64,000 bases of DNA from Novosphingobium sp. 9U (GTDB taxonomy: Bacteria > Pseudomonadota > Alphaproteobacteria > Sphingomonadales > Sphingomonadaceae), in NCBI RefSeq assembly GCF_902506425.1, contig NZ_LR732469.1:2408770-2472769 (forward strand), written 5' to 3'. This document shows positions 43,526 to 52,199 of this stretch, piece after piece. The notes beneath the pieces are model-generated. The model was not told where the DNA came from. It searched no databases and saw only the letters and a program-made list of their open reading frames with translations. The position numbers and the translations under genes are program-made. Position 1 is the stretch's first letter. Each line of letters starts with the position of its first letter.

Positions 43526-44500
43526 ATGCCCCTAGCCGTCGTCGCCGACGCATTCGGCCCCCCGGAAAGCTATGAACTGCGCGAGTTCGATCCCGGCCCA
43601 CCGAAAGCCGGAGAGGTGCGCGTGAGCATCAAGGCGGCGGGCGTGTCCTACGTGGATGTGCTCACCGCCATGGGCCAGTACCAGTTCAAACCGCCCCTGC
43701 CGTTCATTCCGGGCAGCGAGGCCGCCGGCGTGGTCGAGACCTTGGGCGAAGGCGTGACCAACCTGCAGGTCGGCGATCGCGTGTTCTGCGGCGGCATCGG
43801 CGGGCTGTTCGCGCACGCCAACAACTTCGTCGCGGAGCGCATGGCGAAAGTCCCCGATGCCATGTCGCTGGAGACCGCCGCGGTGTTTCCGGTCAATTAC
43901 ATGACCGCGCACTATGCGCTGGCCGATCGTGCGCGTGCTCGTGCGGGCGAGACGCTGCTGGTGCTCGGTGCCGCGGGCGGAACGGGCTACGCCGCGGTGC
44001 AAGTCGGCAAACACCTTGGCCTGCGCGTGATCGCCTCCGTGTCCACACCAGAAAAGGCAGCCGCTGCCCTGGCCGGCGGCGCCGACGCGGTGGTCACGAC
44101 GGGAGCGGACGACTGGCGCGAGCAGGTCAAGGCAGCCAATGGCGGCGAGCCGATCGATATCGTGTTCGACCCCGTAGGCGGTGACCTGACCGAACTCGCC
44201 TTCCGCAATCTGGGCTATGACGGTCGGCACCTGATCATCGGCTTTCCGGCCGGCATCGCTGCCCTGAGGACCAACTTGCCGCTGCTCAAGAGCGCCAGCC
44301 TGATCGGCGTGCAGATGCGCGATCATGCGCTCAAGCGTCCGGCCGAGGCGGAGGAGAACCGCCGCCAGGTCATGGCGCTGGCGGAGAAGGGCACGTTCCA
44401 ACCGGAGATCGCGCAATGCTACCCGCTGCGAGATTACGCCCAGGCCATGCACGCGGCGTTTTCCGGCAAGGCGGCCGGGCGGCTCGTCCTGCAGATGTGA
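43526..44500 (+). CDS. NADPH:quinone oxidoreductase-like MDR enzyme
   Basis: 324 residues from ATG 43526 (GGGAG 7 nt upstream). Medium-chain dehydrogenase/reductase fold: GSEAAGVVETLGEGV near the N terminus and the NADPH loop LGAAGGTGYAAVQVGK. No zinc-binding cysteine set, so it belongs to the quinone-oxidoreductase/enoyl-reductase side of the family. Fifth gene of the MarR operon, so an enoyl-CoA or enone reductase role is plausible. Confidence 0.9.
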   Translation: MPLAVVADAFGPPESYELREFDPGPPKAGEVRVSIKAAGVSYVDVLTAMGQYQFKPPLPFIPGSEAAGVVETLGEGVTNLQVGDRVFCGGIGGLFAHANNFVAERMAKVPDAMSLETAAVFPVNYMTAHYALADRARARAGETLLVLGAAGGTGYAAVQVGKHLGLRVIASVSTPEKAAAALAGGADAVVTTGADDWREQVKAANGGEPIDIVFDPVGGDLTELAFRNLGYDGRHLIIGFPAGIAALRTNLPLLKSASLIGVQMRDHALKRPAEAEENRRQVMALAEKGTFQPEIAQCYPLRDYAQAMHAAFSGKAAGRLVLQM

Positions 44501-44536
44501 GGCGCCCAGCGGCTTGAAAGCGGGTAGAGGGGTAGC

Positions 44537-45343
44537 ATGCGCAGCTTGGGCATCGACTACATCAGCATCTTCGGGCTGCCGCCGGTGGCATTCGTCGAAC
44601 TCGCGGCTGAGCTTGGGTGCGACAGCATCAGCTTCGGGCTCAACCTGTCGAACACCAATCCCGAAGGCTTCCCACGCTACGCGATCCGCGAAGACAAGGC
44701 GCTGCGCTGCGAGATGAAGGCGGCGCTGCAAGCAAACGGCATCCACATCGCATTGGGCGAGAACCTGCCGGTGCTGCCCGATGTGGACGGCATGGACACG
44801 TGGCGCGCCAGCCTCGACGTGCTGAGCGAACTGGGCACGCGGCGGATCAACTCGGTCAGCCTGGAGGCCGACTTCGCGAGGAACGTGGACCAGTACGGGC
44901 GGCTCGCCGAAGCCTGTGGCGAGTACGGGATCGTACCGCTGATCGAGTTCGTGCCGATCTTCGGCATCGCCGATCTGCCCGGTGCTATGTCGGTGATCGA
45001 GGCGGTGGGCGCGCCCGACCTTGGCCTCATCATCGACACCATGCACTGTGCTCGCACCGGGCTTACCGGCGCCGACCTCGCGGCGGTGCCGAACGAGCGC
45101 GTGGGCTACATCCAGCTATGCGACGCACCGCTCGCATCCGATGCGGACTACATGGACGAGGCCATGCACGAGCGGCAGGCGCCCGGTGATGGCGAGCTGC
45201 CGCTGGCGGAGTACCTGGTGGCTTTGCCACGCGACGTGGTGTTGAGCCTTGAAGTCCCGCAGCTCTCGCGGGCGAAGGCGGGCCAAGGACCAAGGGAGCG
45301 GCTCGCGCATTGCGTGGCAAGGGCGCGCGAGTTGCTACGCTGA
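44537..45343 (+). CDS. Sugar-phosphate isomerase/epimerase-like TIM-barrel protein
   Basis: 268 residues from ATG 44537, with a RAGGGG-like site (AGAGGGG) upstream. Xylose-isomerase-like TIM barrel: IPIEFV-type strand (VPLIEFVPIF), a DTMHCARTG segment with a likely metal Asp/His pair, and the GYIQLCDAP strand. Close relatives include AP-endonuclease-2-fold isomerases of unknown substrate. It is the last gene of the MarR operon. Confidence 0.85.
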   Translation: MRSLGIDYISIFGLPPVAFVELAAELGCDSISFGLNLSNTNPEGFPRYAIREDKALRCEMKAALQANGIHIALGENLPVLPDVDGMDTWRASLDVLSELGTRRINSVSLEADFARNVDQYGRLAEACGEYGIVPLIEFVPIFGIADLPGAMSVIEAVGAPDLGLIIDTMHCARTGLTGADLAAVPNERVGYIQLCDAPLASDADYMDEAMHERQAPGDGELPLAEYLVALPRDVVLSLEVPQLSRAKAGQGPRERLAHCVARARELLR

Positions 45344-45395
45344 ACGCCAGGTTCCTTGCATATGCGCTATGTAGTCGGAGGTCGCAGCAGAGGGC

Positions 45396-46265
45396 TCAGC
45401 GGATCACCAGCGGGTGGTGGACGTGTGGCACGACATTGTGCGTGTCGCGATAGGAGGGGGGCTGGCGCCCGCCTTCGTCCTGGATGCCGTACTTGACCGC
45501 CAGTTCCGCGCCGATCAGCGTTCGCCCGCTCAGCGAATGCAGTTCCGGGTCGCTGTGAAGCGCCCAGATCACGTGACCGGTGAATTCGGGAGTCTCGATC
45601 TGATCGCGCAGATAGCCGAACTTGTCAGGATCGGCCTCCATCATGGCAAGCAGGCGATCGGTGGCAAGCGCGCCCATCCAGATCGACAGCGCGGCAACGT
45701 TCGCGCCGGCGTCGCGGAAGTCGACGGCCATGTCGAACGCCATCTTGTCCATGCCCGCCTTGTGCGCGCCGTAGGCCGGTCCCATGGAATAATGCGCCGC
45801 GCCGGATGCTGAGGTGAAGACGATCAGCCCATGATCCTGCGCCACCATCATCGGTGCCGCCAGCCAACTGGCGACGTAGCCGCTGCGCAGGCCGACATCG
45901 ATCATGTCACCCAGCTTCAGAGGCTTTTCCCAGAAGTTGCCCGGCATGCCGAGCTCGTCGTAGATGGCGGCGGCATTGTTGACGAGGATGTCGAGGCGGC
46001 CTTGCTCCGCCCGGACCTGGTCGAACAAAGCCTGGACCTGCGCATCGTCGGAATGATCGCAGCGCACCGCGATGCCGGTGCCGCCTGCCGCGGTGACGGC
46101 TTGCGCGGTCTCGTAAATCGTCCCGGGCAGAGCATGGTCGCCCACTTTCTCCGATCGGCCAGTCACATAGACGGTGCAGCCATGGCTGCCGAGAGCCACG
46201 GCGATGCCGCGTCCGGCGCCGCGGCTGGCGCCGGTGACGATCGCGACCGGTGCTGTGTCGGACAT
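45396..46265 (-). CDS. Short-chain dehydrogenase/reductase (DHRS1-like)
   Basis: 289 residues from ATG 46265, with GGGGAGAG 8 nt upstream. TGASRGAGRG at residues 11-20 is the unusual cofactor loop of the DHRS1-like group, with NNAAAIYDE in place of NNAG. The catalytic Tyr/Lys are in GPAYGAHKAGMDK. A longer in-frame extension upstream is only the antisense-frame shadow of the SMP-30 gene, not a fusion. Downstream of SMP-30 by 47 bp and likely cotranscribed. Confidence 0.9.
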   Translation of the reverse strand: MSDTAPVAIVTGASRGAGRGIAVALGSHGCTVYVTGRSEKVGDHALPGTIYETAQAVTAAGGTGIAVRCDHSDDAQVQALFDQVRAEQGRLDILVNNAAAIYDELGMPGNFWEKPLKLGDMIDVGLRSGYVASWLAAPMMVAQDHGLIVFTSASGAAHYSMGPAYGAHKAGMDKMAFDMAVDFRDAGANVAALSIWMGALATDRLLAMMEADPDKFGYLRDQIETPEFTGHVIWALHSDPELHSLSGRTLIGAELAVKYGIQDEGGRQPPSYRDTHNVVPHVHHPLVIR

Positions 46266-46312
46266 GCTTTTACTCTCCCCGTTGATCTTGTGTGCAGCGG
46301 CGCTGGCGGCCG

Positions 46313-47212
46313 TCAGCGCAGCTGGAAGCGCGTGGGCTCCAGCTTGAGGCCCGGCGTTTCCGAGCGGCCGCGGAACAGGAAGGAGTCGCCGGCCTTGATC
46401 TCGCCGCCGTCCTTCAAGGTGTCCCCGCCGTCCGCCGGTACCGAGTTGAAGTAGATGTCCCGCATGTCCGCGCCTCCGAAACGCAGTTGCGTGATGGAAC
46501 CGCCGGGCGTGGGATAGTCGGGAAGGCGGATTCCTTCGGTCGTCAGGCGGGTGAAGAAGTTCGAGCGGAAGCCGGTCACCCACAGGTTCCCTTCTGCGTC
46601 GAGGCACATGCCGTCCGCGTCTTCCTTCTCGATCACCATGCGACGGTTGGAAAGGCTCAGATCGGCCGCCACGTCGAATGCCCAGGTGCCATGGAACGTA
46701 TCGTTGCAGTAGAAGCGCTGACGTGTCGCGTCGAACATGATGCCGTTCGTGAAGCCGAGGCCGTCGGCAAGCTTGGTCAGTTCGCCCTCGACAGAGAGAC
46801 GGTAGAGCTGGGTCGGGCGTGGCGCCTTGCCCTCGATCACCATCTCGATGTCGTTGGTGCCGAAGAAGAGCCCGCCCATGCCATCGGGCATGAGTTCGTT
46901 GATGCCGTTGATCGGCTTGCCGTCGATCTCCTGGAGCAGCCAGCCCGACTTGCCGGTGTCGGGATTGTTCCACATGATGCCGCCCTGACCGGTGGAGAGC
47001 ACCGATCCATCCGCGTTCATCGCCACGCCGCCCGTCCACATCCGTTCGGGATTGAGGGTCGCGACCTTGGTGCCGTCCGGCTTCACGCCGTGGATGCCGC
47101 CGGCGATCACGTCGCTGTACCAGATGAGGTCGCGTTCGTGGTCGATCGCCAGACCTTCGATGTAGACGCCCGAGGACACCTTCTCGAAGGCGTCCGTCTC
47201 TGCCTGTGTCAT
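46313..47212 (-). CDS. SMP-30/gluconolactonase-like lactonase
   Basis: About 299 residues, start ATG 47212 with GAGGTG upstream. A six-bladed beta-propeller of the SMP-30 family: metal Glu in YIEGLAID, Asn in FTNGIMFDAT and Asp in the DADGMCLDAEGNLWVTGF blade. These enzymes hydrolyse lactones with a divalent metal. Here the lactone may be an intermediate of the same regulon, because the promoter carries copy A of the 20-bp motif shared with the TetR gene and the SDR at 47339-48106. Confidence 0.9.
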   Translation of the reverse strand: MTQAETDAFEKVSSGVYIEGLAIDHERDLIWYSDVIAGGIHGVKPDGTKVATLNPERMWTGGVAMNADGSVLSTGQGGIMWNNPDTGKSGWLLQEIDGKPINGINELMPDGMGGLFFGTNDIEMVIEGKAPRPTQLYRLSVEGELTKLADGLGFTNGIMFDATRQRFYCNDTFHGTWAFDVAADLSLSNRRMVIEKEDADGMCLDAEGNLWVTGFRSNFFTRLTTEGIRLPDYPTPGGSITQLRFGGADMRDIYFNSVPADGGDTLKDGGEIKAGDSFLFRGRSETPGLKLEPTRFQLR

Positions 47213-47270
47213 CCGCACCTCACCCGCTGCGTTTCGGCCCACTCGCTCGATGACGGGGAACCTTTTTGTC

Positions 47271-47290
47271 GTTCGTCACAGTGTTAGCGC
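47271..47290. promoter_or_regulatory. Shared 20-bp motif, copy A (SMP-30 promoter)
   Basis: GTTCGTCACAGTGTTAGCGC. It matches copy B (48126-48145) at 18 of 20 positions. It lies 59-78 bp upstream of the SMP-30 start. Proposed binding site of the TetR protein encoded at 48280. Confidence 0.6.
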
Positions 47291-47338
47291 CACCTTGCCC
47301 TGTCAAGCGACATGGATCGTGGCACCCCAGGGGACGGC

Positions 47339-48106
47339 TCAAAGCATCACCGCGCCGCCCTCGACGCCGATCGTCTGGCCGGTGATGAAGTTAGACGCGT
47401 CGCTGGCCAGGAAGACGGCGGCGGGCGCGATATCTTCGGGCGCGCCGAAGCGTCCCATCGCGACCTTGGCGAGTTCCTGATCGTAGGTCTTACTCTCTTC
47501 CAGGTACCAGACCGCCTTGGGCGAAAGGGCGCTCGGCAGGATCGTATTCACGCGGATGCCATGCTTGCCCCACTCGCGCGCGGCGGTCTTGGTGAGGGTG
47601 CGGATGGCTTCCTTGCTGGCGGCATAGGCCAGGAAACCCGGCTCGCAACGGATGCCGTAGCTCGATCCCATGTTGATGATCGAGCCGCTGCCTTGGTCGC
47701 GCATGTGCGGAAAGCACTGCTGCATCAGCTGGAGCGAGCCGAAGAAGGCGGATTGGAAATCGACCTTGCAGTGCTCTTCCATTCTCGGGTCTTCGAGCGG
47801 GAGAAAGTCGGTGAAGGAGTGGGCGTTGTTCACCAGCACGTCGACGCGGCCCCAAGCGGAAACCGCGTTTGCGACCGTGGCCTCGGATTGCTCTGCTTCG
47901 CCGGCAACGGCATCGAGGACGATGCACTCGCCGCCGGCTTGCTTAATCTTGGCGGCGACGGTTTCCAGCTTGCTCAGCGTACGCCCAGTGATGAGGACCT
48001 TGGCGCCCGCCGCGGCATAGCCGAGTGCGATCGCTTCGCCGATGCCCTGGCCCGCTCCGGTGACGATTGCCACTTTGTCGGCCAGCGGCTTGCCTGCGTC
48101 CCCCAT
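47339..48106 (-). CDS. Short-chain dehydrogenase/reductase
   Basis: 255 residues from ATG 48106, with GGGAAGAGG upstream. TGAGQGIG at residues 16-23, NNAHSF, and YAASKEAIRT with the catalytic Tyr/Lys. C-terminal GQTIGVEGGAV is typical of classical SDRs. Its own promoter holds copy B of the shared motif, so it is probably in the TetR regulon together with the lactonase operon downstream. Confidence 0.92.
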   Translation of the reverse strand: MGDAGKPLADKVAIVTGAGQGIGEAIALGYAAAGAKVLITGRTLSKLETVAAKIKQAGGECIVLDAVAGEAEQSEATVANAVSAWGRVDVLVNNAHSFTDFLPLEDPRMEEHCKVDFQSAFFGSLQLMQQCFPHMRDQGSGSIINMGSSYGIRCEPGFLAYAASKEAIRTLTKTAAREWGKHGIRVNTILPSALSPKAVWYLEESKTYDQELAKVAMGRFGAPEDIAPAAVFLASDASNFITGQTIGVEGGAVML

Positions 48107-48125
48107 GTCGCCTCTTCCCTTGTTG

Positions 48126-48145
48126 TTCGTCACGTTGTTAGCGCG
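48126..48145. promoter_or_regulatory. Shared 20-bp motif, copy B (SDR promoter)
   Basis: GTTCGTCACGTTGTTAGCGC, centred on ACGT and 18/20 identical to copy A. It lies 20-39 bp upstream of the SDR start, in the divergent SDR/TetR gap. Confidence 0.6.
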
Positions 48146-48192
48146 GCGCCGCCAGGCGGTCAATTCCGCGCTGCGGATGCTGTTTGCATGGC

Positions 48193-48212
48193 TGTCGTCA
48201 GGTTGTTAGCAG
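48193..48212. promoter_or_regulatory. Shared 20-bp motif, copy C (TetR promoter)
   Basis: TGTCGTCAGGTTGTTAGCAG shares 15 of 20 positions with copy B, including the core TCGTCA-x-GTTGTTAGC. It lies 68-87 bp before the TetR ATG, consistent with autoregulation. Confidence 0.5.
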
Positions 48213-48279
48213 CCTGGGTTCGTGGCAGAACGCCGGTGGGCGCCGGTATAGGGCGCGGGCGTTTGATGAACGGGGCCGC

Positions 48280-48873
48280 ATGGACACGAAGCAGGAGGTG
48301 GCCGGCAGGCGCATGGGGCCGGTGGGGTCCGACAACTGGCACGCCATGCTTGATGGAGCCGAGACGATCCTGCGCGAAGAGGGGCATGCCGCGCTGACAT
48401 CCCGGCGCATCGCCGAGCAGATCGGCGTCAAGCAACGGCTGGTCTACTACTACTTCCGCACGATGGACGACCTGATCGTCGAGACCTTCCGCCGCATGTC
48501 GGCGCGCGAGTTGGCCCGCCTGAGCGCGGCGCGCGAGTCAGCGCAGCCCTTGCGCGAAATCTGGGCCGTGTGCGTCCACACCGCCGATGCCAGGCTGGTG
48601 TCGCAGTTCATGGCGCTGGCGCATAGGATCGACGACCTAAGGCGCGAAGTCGTGCACTTCATCGACGCCTCGCGAAGCATTCAGGTCGAGGCGATTGCCG
48701 AGGCCATGGAGCGTTCGGGCACGAAGAGCCGCGTCTCGCCGGCAGGGCTGACGCTTCTGGCGACCAGCGTTGCCTTGGCGATAACGCGGGAGAGTGCGCT
48801 CGGGATCACCACCGGACATCACGATGTCCGCACGGTGATATTCGCGCTTATGGATGATCTTGAGCCAGGCTAG
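48280..48873 (+). CDS. TetR/AcrR-family transcriptional regulator
   Basis: 197 residues from ATG 48280. The N-terminal HTH is clear: LTSRRIAEQIGVKQRLVYYYF at about residues 36-56, followed by the long ligand-binding helices. The gene is divergent from an SDR and its promoter, that SDR's promoter and the SMP-30 promoter share a 20-bp motif, so it probably represses all three. Ligand unknown, perhaps an acyl-CoA or lactone of the pathway. Confidence 0.93.
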   Translation: MDTKQEVAGRRMGPVGSDNWHAMLDGAETILREEGHAALTSRRIAEQIGVKQRLVYYYFRTMDDLIVETFRRMSARELARLSAARESAQPLREIWAVCVHTADARLVSQFMALAHRIDDLRREVVHFIDASRSIQVEAIAEAMERSGTKSRVSPAGLTLLATSVALAITRESALGITTGHHDVRTVIFALMDDLEPG

Positions 48874-48899
48874 CCCCCGGTCGAGAGGAGGGCTAGCCT
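48867..48899. terminator. Bidirectional hairpin terminator between tetR and SnoaL-like genes
   Basis: AGGCTAGCCC (48867-48876) and GGGCTAGCCT (48890-48899) form a perfect 10-bp stem with a 13-nt loop. The stem includes the TAG stop of the TetR gene and ends 4 bp before the convergent gene's stop. Confidence 0.65.
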
Positions 48900-48903
48900 C
48901 GGC

Positions 48904-49458
48904 TTACCAGCGTGCGCCTGCTCCACCGATCTCGTAGGGCCGGTGGTAGGACAAGTCCTCCCGATCGCGCGTGCCCTTGAGGAAGCCCTTGACCGGCGGC
49001 GTATGCAGCCAGGAGGCATCTCCCTGGATCGCAGCCTCGACCGTCGAGCGGCGCCACAGGATACGCCACTCGCCGTCGCGTCGCTCGAGCTGATCCATGT
49101 AGCGGCCCGCTGCCATCGTGCAGGTCAGTCCGTCGTGCGACAGCAGGGTGCCAATCACGTACGTCTCGCAGTAAGCCGTATCGCCGTCGATCTCGCACGT
49201 GTGGTTGGCGAGGTTGTGCTGGTTCATCGCGAACGCGTGCGCATGCCCGCGATTGGCGATTTCCGGGTATTCGGTCGCCGCGAAGGGCACCGGGCCATGC
49301 TCGTCCGCACCTTCGGGCCAGTAGCAGCTTGCCGTCAGGTCCGCATCGTGGCGGTCGCGCCCGCGCGATTCGCGGACGATCACGTCCAGGATGTCCTGCC
49401 GGTCCTGCAGCCGTTGAACCTGCGCCGCGATGCGGGCGATCTCGCTCTCGTTGTTCAT
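48904..49458 (-). CDS. SnoaL-like / NTF2-fold protein
   Basis: 184 residues from ATG 49458 with AGGAG 7 nt upstream. A cone-shaped NTF2-like fold is suggested by the N-terminal helix (LQDRQDILDVIVRESRGRD) and the sheet with YMDQLERRDGEWRILWRRST. This family includes dehydratases, isomerases, ring-hydroxylating oxygenase beta subunits and limonene-epoxide-hydrolase-like enzymes. Short polypeptides of this type often occur in terpenoid/steroid catabolic clusters. Specific activity unknown. Confidence 0.85.
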   Translation of the reverse strand: MNNESEIARIAAQVQRLQDRQDILDVIVRESRGRDRHDADLTASCYWPEGADEHGPVPFAATEYPEIANRGHAHAFAMNQHNLANHTCEIDGDTAYCETYVIGTLLSHDGLTCTMAAGRYMDQLERRDGEWRILWRRSTVEAAIQGDASWLHTPPVKGFLKGTRDREDLSYHRPYEIGGAGARW

Positions 49459-49510
49459 TGGAGCACTCCTCTCGCGCGCCGGAGTGCCCCAGTTCTTCGC
49501 GGCTGGGAAG

Positions 49511-50869
49511 TCAGTCCAGGATCACATAGACCCGGTCGCCGAGGAACATCATGTCCGCGTCGAGCGCGGGAGGCGTCTTCTGCGAGCCGAACGCGAAGAA
49601 CTTGCGCTCGGTCCGCCCGTCCGGCTGCGTCATCGTGATGGTGTAGTTCTTGATCTGGTAGCGGCCGGCGCTGGCATTGCTGCCGTGAACGCTGACGCCG
49701 ACGCCACTCGTCGCACCGGTGTTCATGCCGCCGCCACTGCCCTTGCGACCGAAGCTGCCGTCCGGGGAAAAGGTCAGATCGGTTCGCCCGCCGACGATCA
49801 CGTCGCCGCCCAGTGCCGTGTTGCCGCCACCGGAGACGCGTGAGTAGGTGGCCGCCAGCTTGCCGCCACTCGCCTCCGCCGGGAACGCCTTGAAGAACTG
49901 GCCGTCCTGGAGTGCCACCGGATCCGATCTGCCATCCTTGTCGTCATCGTCGACCAGCGTGTAGCGGGCGCCGGTCTTCTGCCACTTGCCGAAGTGGCCC
50001 GGCTTGGCGGCGTGCTCCGCGGCAAGGTCGACATCCTCGAGCGCCGCTTCGTCGATCGCGTAGTACGTGCCGTCACGGAACAGCACGAGTGGCTCGAACT
50101 CCTGCACCATCATCCCGCCAACGCCGAAGGTGAACGCGGAGCGGAAGTAGACGCCTTCGACGTTCTTCCAGTTCTCGGGATGGAGGGGTGCCACCCCGGC
50201 CGGCACAGGCGCAGTGCGGGCGCTCGGCCGATTGCCGGCGCTCGCCGGCGTCTTGGGTGTGAAGCCTTGCGGGGTGAGCGTGACCGCGCGCAGATCGGTC
50301 TTGAGCATCTGCTGCGCCTCGCCCGCGATCGCGTCGCTCATCTGCTTGCGCTGTGCGGCCGGCTGCTTGGCGACGGCCTGCATGCGGGCATCGACCAGCA
50401 GGCCCTGGATGATCATGGTGTCGGCGATATCCTGCTTCTGCGCGTCGGTCATCTTGGCCAGGGCAGGGTTCTTGGCGAGCACACCGGCGATCTGCCGCCG
50501 CGCGCCCTGAACCAGAGCGCGGTCGGGCTCACGGCCAACTAAGCCGTTGGCGGCCTCCCAGGCATTGACCCAGTAGACGGTGGTCATGTCCGCCACGTCG
50601 TCGGGATCGAGCCCGACCGTGCGCAACTGCGGCGCGATCTGGGCGATTATGTCCTGGCTAAAGGCTTTCTGCAGCGCGTCCGCCATCGCCGGGTTCTGCG
50701 CCCGGGTCGCTGCGATCAGCTCCTGCTCCTTGGCGGCCAGCAATGCCGGATCGCGGGTGAAGTGGGTGGGGGAGGGAGCCTGCGCCAGAGTCGCGCCGGG
50801 CCAGGCGAGCGCGCCGGCTATTGGCAACACGTGCAGCGCCAGCGCGCAAACGGGATCACGGAAGTTCAT
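49511..50869 (-). CDS. Exported protein with DUF6683-like domain
   Basis: 452 residues. Signal peptide to about residue 30 (GALAWPGATLAQA). The first half has ADMTTVYWVNAWEAANG, which I associate with DUF6683 proteins, and a helical ladder. The second half is a beta-rich region with an FRDGTYYAIDE segment and glycine-rich GKLAATYSRVSGGGNTAL. Start ATG 50869 has GAGG 7 nt upstream. Divergent from the DUF11 surface operon, so it may be part of the same cell-surface programme. No enzyme motif is evident. Confidence 0.75.
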   Translation of the reverse strand: MNFRDPVCALALHVLPIAGALAWPGATLAQAPSPTHFTRDPALLAAKEQELIAATRAQNPAMADALQKAFSQDIIAQIAPQLRTVGLDPDDVADMTTVYWVNAWEAANGLVGREPDRALVQGARRQIAGVLAKNPALAKMTDAQKQDIADTMIIQGLLVDARMQAVAKQPAAQRKQMSDAIAGEAQQMLKTDLRAVTLTPQGFTPKTPASAGNRPSARTAPVPAGVAPLHPENWKNVEGVYFRSAFTFGVGGMMVQEFEPLVLFRDGTYYAIDEAALEDVDLAAEHAAKPGHFGKWQKTGARYTLVDDDDKDGRSDPVALQDGQFFKAFPAEASGGKLAATYSRVSGGGNTALGGDVIVGGRTDLTFSPDGSFGRKGSGGGMNTGATSGVGVSVHGSNASAGRYQIKNYTITMTQPDGRTERKFFAFGSQKTPPALDADMMFLGDRVYVILD

Positions 50870-51224
50870 CGGCGGGCCTCCTCTCCCCGAACGGAGATCA
50901 GGAGATTATGGCACCTGGCTTGCGAGCGAACCGATCTGCGGTAAGTCGTGCGTGCCTGCGGGATGAGCAGCACGAATGGCGAGCCCACACGGCGCATTAG
51001 CTGACACGAAGCGTGCAGTTGCGGCGCTGCGAAAAGTTCGATCGACTGGGATCCGACGGTGAGATCGAGAGCATAGGCAATGCGACGCCGTTCCTTACGT
51101 GCTATCCCTTAGTGAAGCTAACCTATTAGACCTTAGTCTAAAAATCGAAGTTTGCTGGGGCACTCTGAAGCATCGTTAACTGTCTCGGCGCCAACTGCAC
51201 CTCGCGAGCAGGGGTGCGAGTAAC
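50870..51224. promoter_or_regulatory. Divergent promoter region of the surface operon, with inverted repeat
   Basis: A 355-bp gap between the divergent DUF6683-like and DUF11 genes. The right part (51100-51170) is clearly AT-richer than its surroundings and holds TTAGAC-ctta-GTCTAA (51126-51141), a perfect 6-bp inverted repeat followed by an A run, and a nearby TTAG-tgaag-CTAA. These may be an operator or promoter. No open frame or known RNA motif was found. Confidence 0.35.
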
Positions 51225-52199
51225 GTGATAGGGGCGATCTGCAAAGGCAGTGGGAAGACTTGGGCCAGCGCTATCGCTGCGGTCCTGGCCCTCCTGCCTG
51301 CCGCACGCGCCGTCGCCGCAATCGCGGCGGGCGAGCCTGTCGTCAACACCGCACGCGCCACCTACGAAATGGACGGCGCGAGCGGTTCGGTCTCCTCGAA
51401 CACAGTATCGACGACGGTGCCCGAGGTTCTGGATCTGACGCTGCTCAACACAGCGCTGGAACCGCTTCCGATCGAAGGCCAGGACCCGGCTACGTTCGGC
51501 ATCCCTTTCGTCCTGACGAATACCGGCAATGGCAACGAAGCCTTCCATGTGGAGGCAGCGGCGCCACGCCAAGAAGTTGCCCCGACGGTCGCAATAGATG
51601 TCGACGGAAACGGGGCGTACGACCCCGCCGTCGACATCACCCTTTCCGCGGATCAAGCCACTCCGATCCTGGCACCCGGTGCGCAGCTCAAGCTGCTGCT
51701 GCGCTTCGCCAAGCTGCCGACAAGTGCGGGCAGCGCCACCATCACCGCCCGCGCGGTGACCGGCAGCGGCGTGCCCGGGACGCTTTTTGCCGGTGCTGGG
51801 GACAGCGGCAGCGACGCCCTGGTGGGCCGCACGCATGCCGAAGCGACGCTGCCGATCGCCTACCAGCTGGGCTCTGCAGGACCTGCCGCGCAGCTCATCA
51901 AGTCGCAGATGGTACGAGCGCCCGATGGCGGCGCCACTCCCGTGCCGGGAGCCGTGATCACCTACCGTCTGGCGCTCACCGCCGGCGGTGATGCGCCATT
52001 GTCCGACGCCGAGATCGTCGACCCCATTCCGGCCGGCACGGCTTTCGTGCCCGGCTCCATCCAGATCGAGGACGTCGCCGCCAGCGATGTCGCCGATGCC
52101 GACGCCGCCTTCTTCGACGGCCAGGCCATTCACATCGCCCTTGGCGAGATCAGCCAACCCACGACCCGCGTCGTGACCTTCCAGGTGACCATCCTATGA
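51225..52199 (+). CDS. Exported DUF11-like protein, first gene of surface operon
   Basis: 324 residues from GTG 51225. Signal sequence to about residue 30 (ALLPAARAVAA). A sandwich module with the NTGNGNEAF signature follows, then an EF-hand-like acidic loop DVDGNGAYDPAVD (residues 125-137), and a DUF11-type module near PGAVITYRLALTAGGDAPLSD. The stop overlaps the next start by ATGA. DUF11 modules act as surface Ig-like repeats, so a secreted/surface protein is likely. No LPXTG or pilin motif. Confidence 0.82.
   Translation: MIGAICKGSGKTWASAIAAVLALLPAARAVAAIAAGEPVVNTARATYEMDGASGSVSSNTVSTTVPEVLDLTLLNTALEPLPIEGQDPATFGIPFVLTNTGNGNEAFHVEAAAPRQEVAPTVAIDVDGNGAYDPAVDITLSADQATPILAPGAQLKLLLRFAKLPTSAGSATITARAVTGSGVPGTLFAGAGDSGSDALVGRTHAEATLPIAYQLGSAGPAAQLIKSQMVRAPDGGATPVPGAVITYRLALTAGGDAPLSDAEIVDPIPAGTAFVPGSIQIEDVAASDVADADAAFFDGQAIHIALGEISQPTTRVVTFQVTIL

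Noticed and set aside
43532-45046. 504-codon antisense frame opposite the quinone oxidoreductase and isomerase genes
   Set aside because: It spans two real genes in one operon and shows no domain; typical antisense shadow.
46266-47039. N-terminal extension of the DHRS1-like SDR suggesting a fusion with the SMP-30 region
   Set aside because: It is only the other reading frame of the SMP-30 gene; a good ribosome site and ATG exist at 46265 for the SDR alone.
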